From: Candidatus Shapirobacteria bacterium
GTDB lineage: Bacteria > Patescibacteriota > Microgenomatia > UBA12405 > JAHJSD01
Assembly: GCA_027021145.1 (NCBI GenBank)
Contig: JALUUX010000101.1
Location: 1 to 5,440 of the forward strand
DNA: 5,440 nucleotides
Direction of reading: 5' to 3'
The translations under genes were made by a program, and so were the position numbers. The notes beneath the pieces are model-generated. The model saw only the letters and a program-made list of their open reading frames with translations. It made no database searches and was not told the DNA's origin. Of this stretch, positions 3,684 to 5,440 are shown in pieces (position 1 is the stretch's first letter; each line of letters starts with the position of its first letter).

Positions 3684-4871
3684 TTATTTCAAAATCTTAG
3701 TAACAACACCGGCACCAACAGTTTTTCCTCCCTCACGAATAGCAAACTTCGATCCTTTCTCAATTGCTACTGGCTTGATTAATTTAATCGTCACCGTAGC
3801 GTTGTCACCAGGCATAATCATCTCGACCCCTTCGGGCAAGACAATCTCGGCCGTTACATCGGTGGTTCGGATGTAAATCTGGGGCCGATAACCTGAGAAG
3901 AAGGGGGTATGACGACCACCTTCTTCCTTCTTTAAAACATAAATCTCGGCCTCAAATTCTGTGTGGGGTGTAATCGAGCCTGGCTGAGCCAAAACCATTC
4001 CTCGCTCCACTTCATTCTTGTCAATGCCCCGCAATAGAATACCGGCATTATCGCCTGCCTGACCCTCTTCAAGACTCTTGTGGAACATCTCAATCCCGGT
4101 AACCACTGTCTTTCGGGTTTCACCCAAACCGACAATCTCGACCTCATCATTTAATTTCACCTTGCCGCGCTCAATTCGGCCGGTGACTACTGTTCCTCGG
4201 CCCTTAATTGAAAAGACATCCTCAATCGGCATCAAGAAGGGCTTGTCAAGATCGCGCTTGGGGGTGGGAATGTATTCATCAACTGCCTTCATCAGCTCGA
4301 GAATTTGCTTCTCCGCTTCCGGATCCCCCTCTAGCGCCTTGAGAGCTGAGCCCCGAATAATCGGCACCTCATCACCCGGATATTCATATTTCTTCAAAAG
4401 ATCTCTCACTTCCATCTCGACTAAATCGAGGAATTCGGGATCATCAACTAAATCGATCTTATTTAAGAAGACAACAATTGCGGGAACATTAACTTGGCGG
4501 GCGAGAAGGACGTGTTCTCGAGTCTGAGGCATGGGGCCATCAGGAGCAGAAACAACCAAAATTGCCCCGTCCATCTGAGCGGCGCCAGTAATCATGTTCT
4601 TGATGTAGTCAGCATGACCTGGACAATCAATGTGGGCATAATGGCGATTCTCAGTTTCGTATTCAACATGAGAAACAGCCACAGTCAAAATCTTACTGGC
4701 ATCACGAACCACTCCTCCCTTAGCAATCTCTTCGTAAGACTTAAACTTCGCCTTACCCTGTTTCTCTAAAACCTTAAGAATAGCGGCAGTTAATGTGGTT
4801 TTACCATGATCAATGTGACCAATAGTCCCCACATTAACATGAGGCTTAGTTCGCTGAAAAGTGTCGGCCAT
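3684..4871 (-). CDS. tuf: Elongation factor Tu
   Basis: EF-Tu is the GTPase that delivers aminoacyl-tRNA to the ribosomal A site. The 395-residue protein has the usual three domains. GTP-binding motifs are P-loop GHIDHGKT (18-25), DCPGH (82-86, catalytic His86), NKID (137-140) and GSAL (174-177). Domains 2-3 include GRGTVVTGRIERG (224-236), GGRHTPFF (318-325) and the closing REGGKTVGAGVV (379-390). The oddity is switch I: residues 51-66 read KGGVVRDASKILTVAV where bacteria normally have NAPEEKARGITINT. The Mg-binding Thr is kept (Thr63), but Gly of RGIT is replaced by Ile and the loop is two residues longer. The ATG follows a perfect AAGGAGGT box, the strongest in the window, which fits very high expression. 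Confidence 0.98.
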   Translation of the reverse strand: MADTFQRTKPHVNVGTIGHIDHGKTTLTAAILKVLEKQGKAKFKSYEEIAKGGVVRDASKILTVAVSHVEYETENRHYAHIDCPGHADYIKNMITGAAQMDGAILVVSAPDGPMPQTREHVLLARQVNVPAIVVFLNKIDLVDDPEFLDLVEMEVRDLLKKYEYPGDEVPIIRGSALKALEGDPEAEKQILELMKAVDEYIPTPKRDLDKPFLMPIEDVFSIKGRGTVVTGRIERGKVKLNDEVEIVGLGETRKTVVTGIEMFHKSLEEGQAGDNAGILLRGIDKNEVERGMVLAQPGSITPHTEFEAEIYVLKKEEGGRHTPFFSGYRPQIYIRTTDVTAEIVLPEGVEMIMPGDNATVTIKLIKPVAIEKGSKFAIREGGKTVGAGVVTKILK

Positions 4872-4874
4872 ATT

Positions 4875-4882
4875 ACCTCCTT
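4875..4882 (-). promoter_or_regulatory. Ribosome binding site of tuf
   Basis: AAGGAGGT is a full eight-base match to the usual anti-Shine-Dalgarno sequence, 3 bases before the tuf ATG. It contrasts with the weak or missing boxes of rpsJ, rplC, rplD, rpsS and rplV. Confidence 0.8.
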
Positions 4883-4893
4883 CGATAAAAGCA

Positions 4894-4922
4894 ATTAACC
4901 ACTAATAATCATCCAGCGTCAA
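4894..4922 (-). promoter_or_regulatory. Possible weak promoter before tuf
   Basis: TTGACG (4922-4917) and GTTAAT (4899-4894) are separated by 17 bases. The -35 box matches five of six consensus bases, the -10 box four of six, lacking the important A at its second position. It lies in the 63-base fusA-tuf spacer, where a separate tuf promoter would make sense. It may equally be chance. Confidence 0.25.
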
Positions 4923-4934
4923 TGAATTGTAACA

Positions 4935-5440
4935 TTAGGTTGTTCGATTTGCAATAATTTGTTCTTGAATATTTTTAGGTATCTCTTGATAGCAAGAAAA
5001 TTCCATATAAAATGAGCCTCGACCTTTAGTGAGACTGCGCAACACGGTGGCATAACCTCGCGCTGATTCAAGGGGAATCTGGGCATTGATTACTTTTAAT
5101 TTGCCTCGAGTTTCAGTTCCTACAATCTGGGCCCGACGAGAAGAAAGGTCGCCAATAACTGAACCCAGATACTCCTCTGGAATTGAAACTTCGAGCCGCA
5201 TAATGGGTTCCAAGAGCGTTGGCGCTGCCTGTTTAACCGCTTCTTGGAGAGCAATTGACCCAGCAATTTTAAAGGCTAGATCGGAAGAATCGACTTCATG
5301 GTAGCTACCATCATAAACCACCACCCGAATATCGACTAAGGGATAACCGGCGACCACTCCTTTTTCCATCGCCTCCCGAACTCCTTTCTCAATTGCTGGA
5401 ATAAAGTTGGCCGGAATGGCGGCACCGCGGATTTCTGAGG
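4935..5440 (-). CDS. fusA: Elongation factor G, C-terminal fragment
   Basis: EF-G is the GTPase that translocates tRNAs and mRNA and, with RRF, recycles ribosomes. The gene enters from the right edge; 167 full codons are present, covering the end of domain IV and domain V. Visible motifs are GAAIPANFIPAIEKG near the edge, VVAGYPLVDIRV, GSYHEVDSSDLAFKIA (5308-5261), LLEPIMRLEVSIPEEYLG, VIGDLSSRRAQI and the closing GYATVLRSLTKGRGSFYMEFS. The GSYH histidine (codon 5300-5298) corresponds to the domain IV tip residue His583 of E. coli, which contacts the decoding region. It ends in TAA 63 bases before tuf. An internal ATG at 5369 is not the start, because the conserved sequence continues upstream to the edge. 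Confidence 0.97.
   Translation of the reverse strand, partial: SEIRGAAIPANFIPAIEKGVREAMEKGVVAGYPLVDIRVVVYDGSYHEVDSSDLAFKIAGSIALQEAVKQAAPTLLEPIMRLEVSIPEEYLGSVIGDLSSRRAQIVGTETRGKLKVINAQIPLESARGYATVLRSLTKGRGSFYMEFSCYQEIPKNIQEQIIANRTT

Noticed and set aside
3932..4150. A 72-residue minus-strand frame within tuf
   Set aside because: It is an out-of-frame reading of the conserved EF-Tu domain 2-3 region.
4078..4527. A 149-residue open frame on the plus strand opposite tuf
   Set aside because: It mirrors the strongly conserved tuf coding sequence, has no recognisable family motifs and no ribosome binding site; it is a shadow frame.

Overview
This window is one continuous block of translation genes, all read on the minus strand. 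In transcription order (right to left) it holds the 3' end of fusA (EF-G), tuf (EF-Tu), rpsJ (S10), rplC (L3), rplD (L4), rplW (L23), rplB (L2), rpsS (S19), rplV (L22) and the first 24 codons of rpsC (S3). This is the classic bacterial end of the str operon joined to the start of the S10 operon. No mobile element, CRISPR array, tRNA or rRNA is visible. I do not see a new multi-gene system. The interest lies in the spacers, the overlaps and some divergent protein motifs.

The organism is a bacterium using a code in which TGA, TAA and TAG all act as stops (rplW ends in TGA). Base composition is moderate and the spacers are AT-rich. Several proteins depart from textbook forms: EF-Tu has a rewritten switch I, L2 lacks the usual N-terminal tail, and the L22 tunnel loop is divergent. 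The L4 loop reads RARHGDRYAPIFVGGG. From memory of family sequences, this mix suggests an uncultured, deep-branching lineage, most plausibly Patescibacteria/CPR (perhaps Microgenomates-like). That placement is inference and needs a tree.

Layout by region: 4935-5440 is the fusA C-terminus. 4872-4934 is a spacer with a strong tuf ribosome binding site and a possible weak promoter. 3684-4871 is tuf. 3646-3683 is a short spacer with competing inverted repeats. 3340-3645 is rpsJ. 3220-3339 is a 120-base spacer, the longest in the window, packed with an AGGAGG box, a 12-codon mini-ORF, two kinds of tandem repeat and a GC hairpin followed by a T-run just before rplC. 2518-3219 is rplC. It overlaps rplD (1860-2555) by 38 bases, and a 12-bp terminator-like hairpin is built into that overlap. 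rplW, rplB, rpsS, rplV and rpsC follow with overlaps or short spacers.

The genes act together in protein synthesis: EF-G and EF-Tu drive elongation, S10, S19 and S3 build the small-subunit head, and L3, L4, L23, L2 and L22 build the large-subunit core and exit tunnel. The two terminator-like hairpins bracket rplC. They are good candidates for attenuators that set ribosomal protein output below EF-Tu output, but only RNA data could show this.
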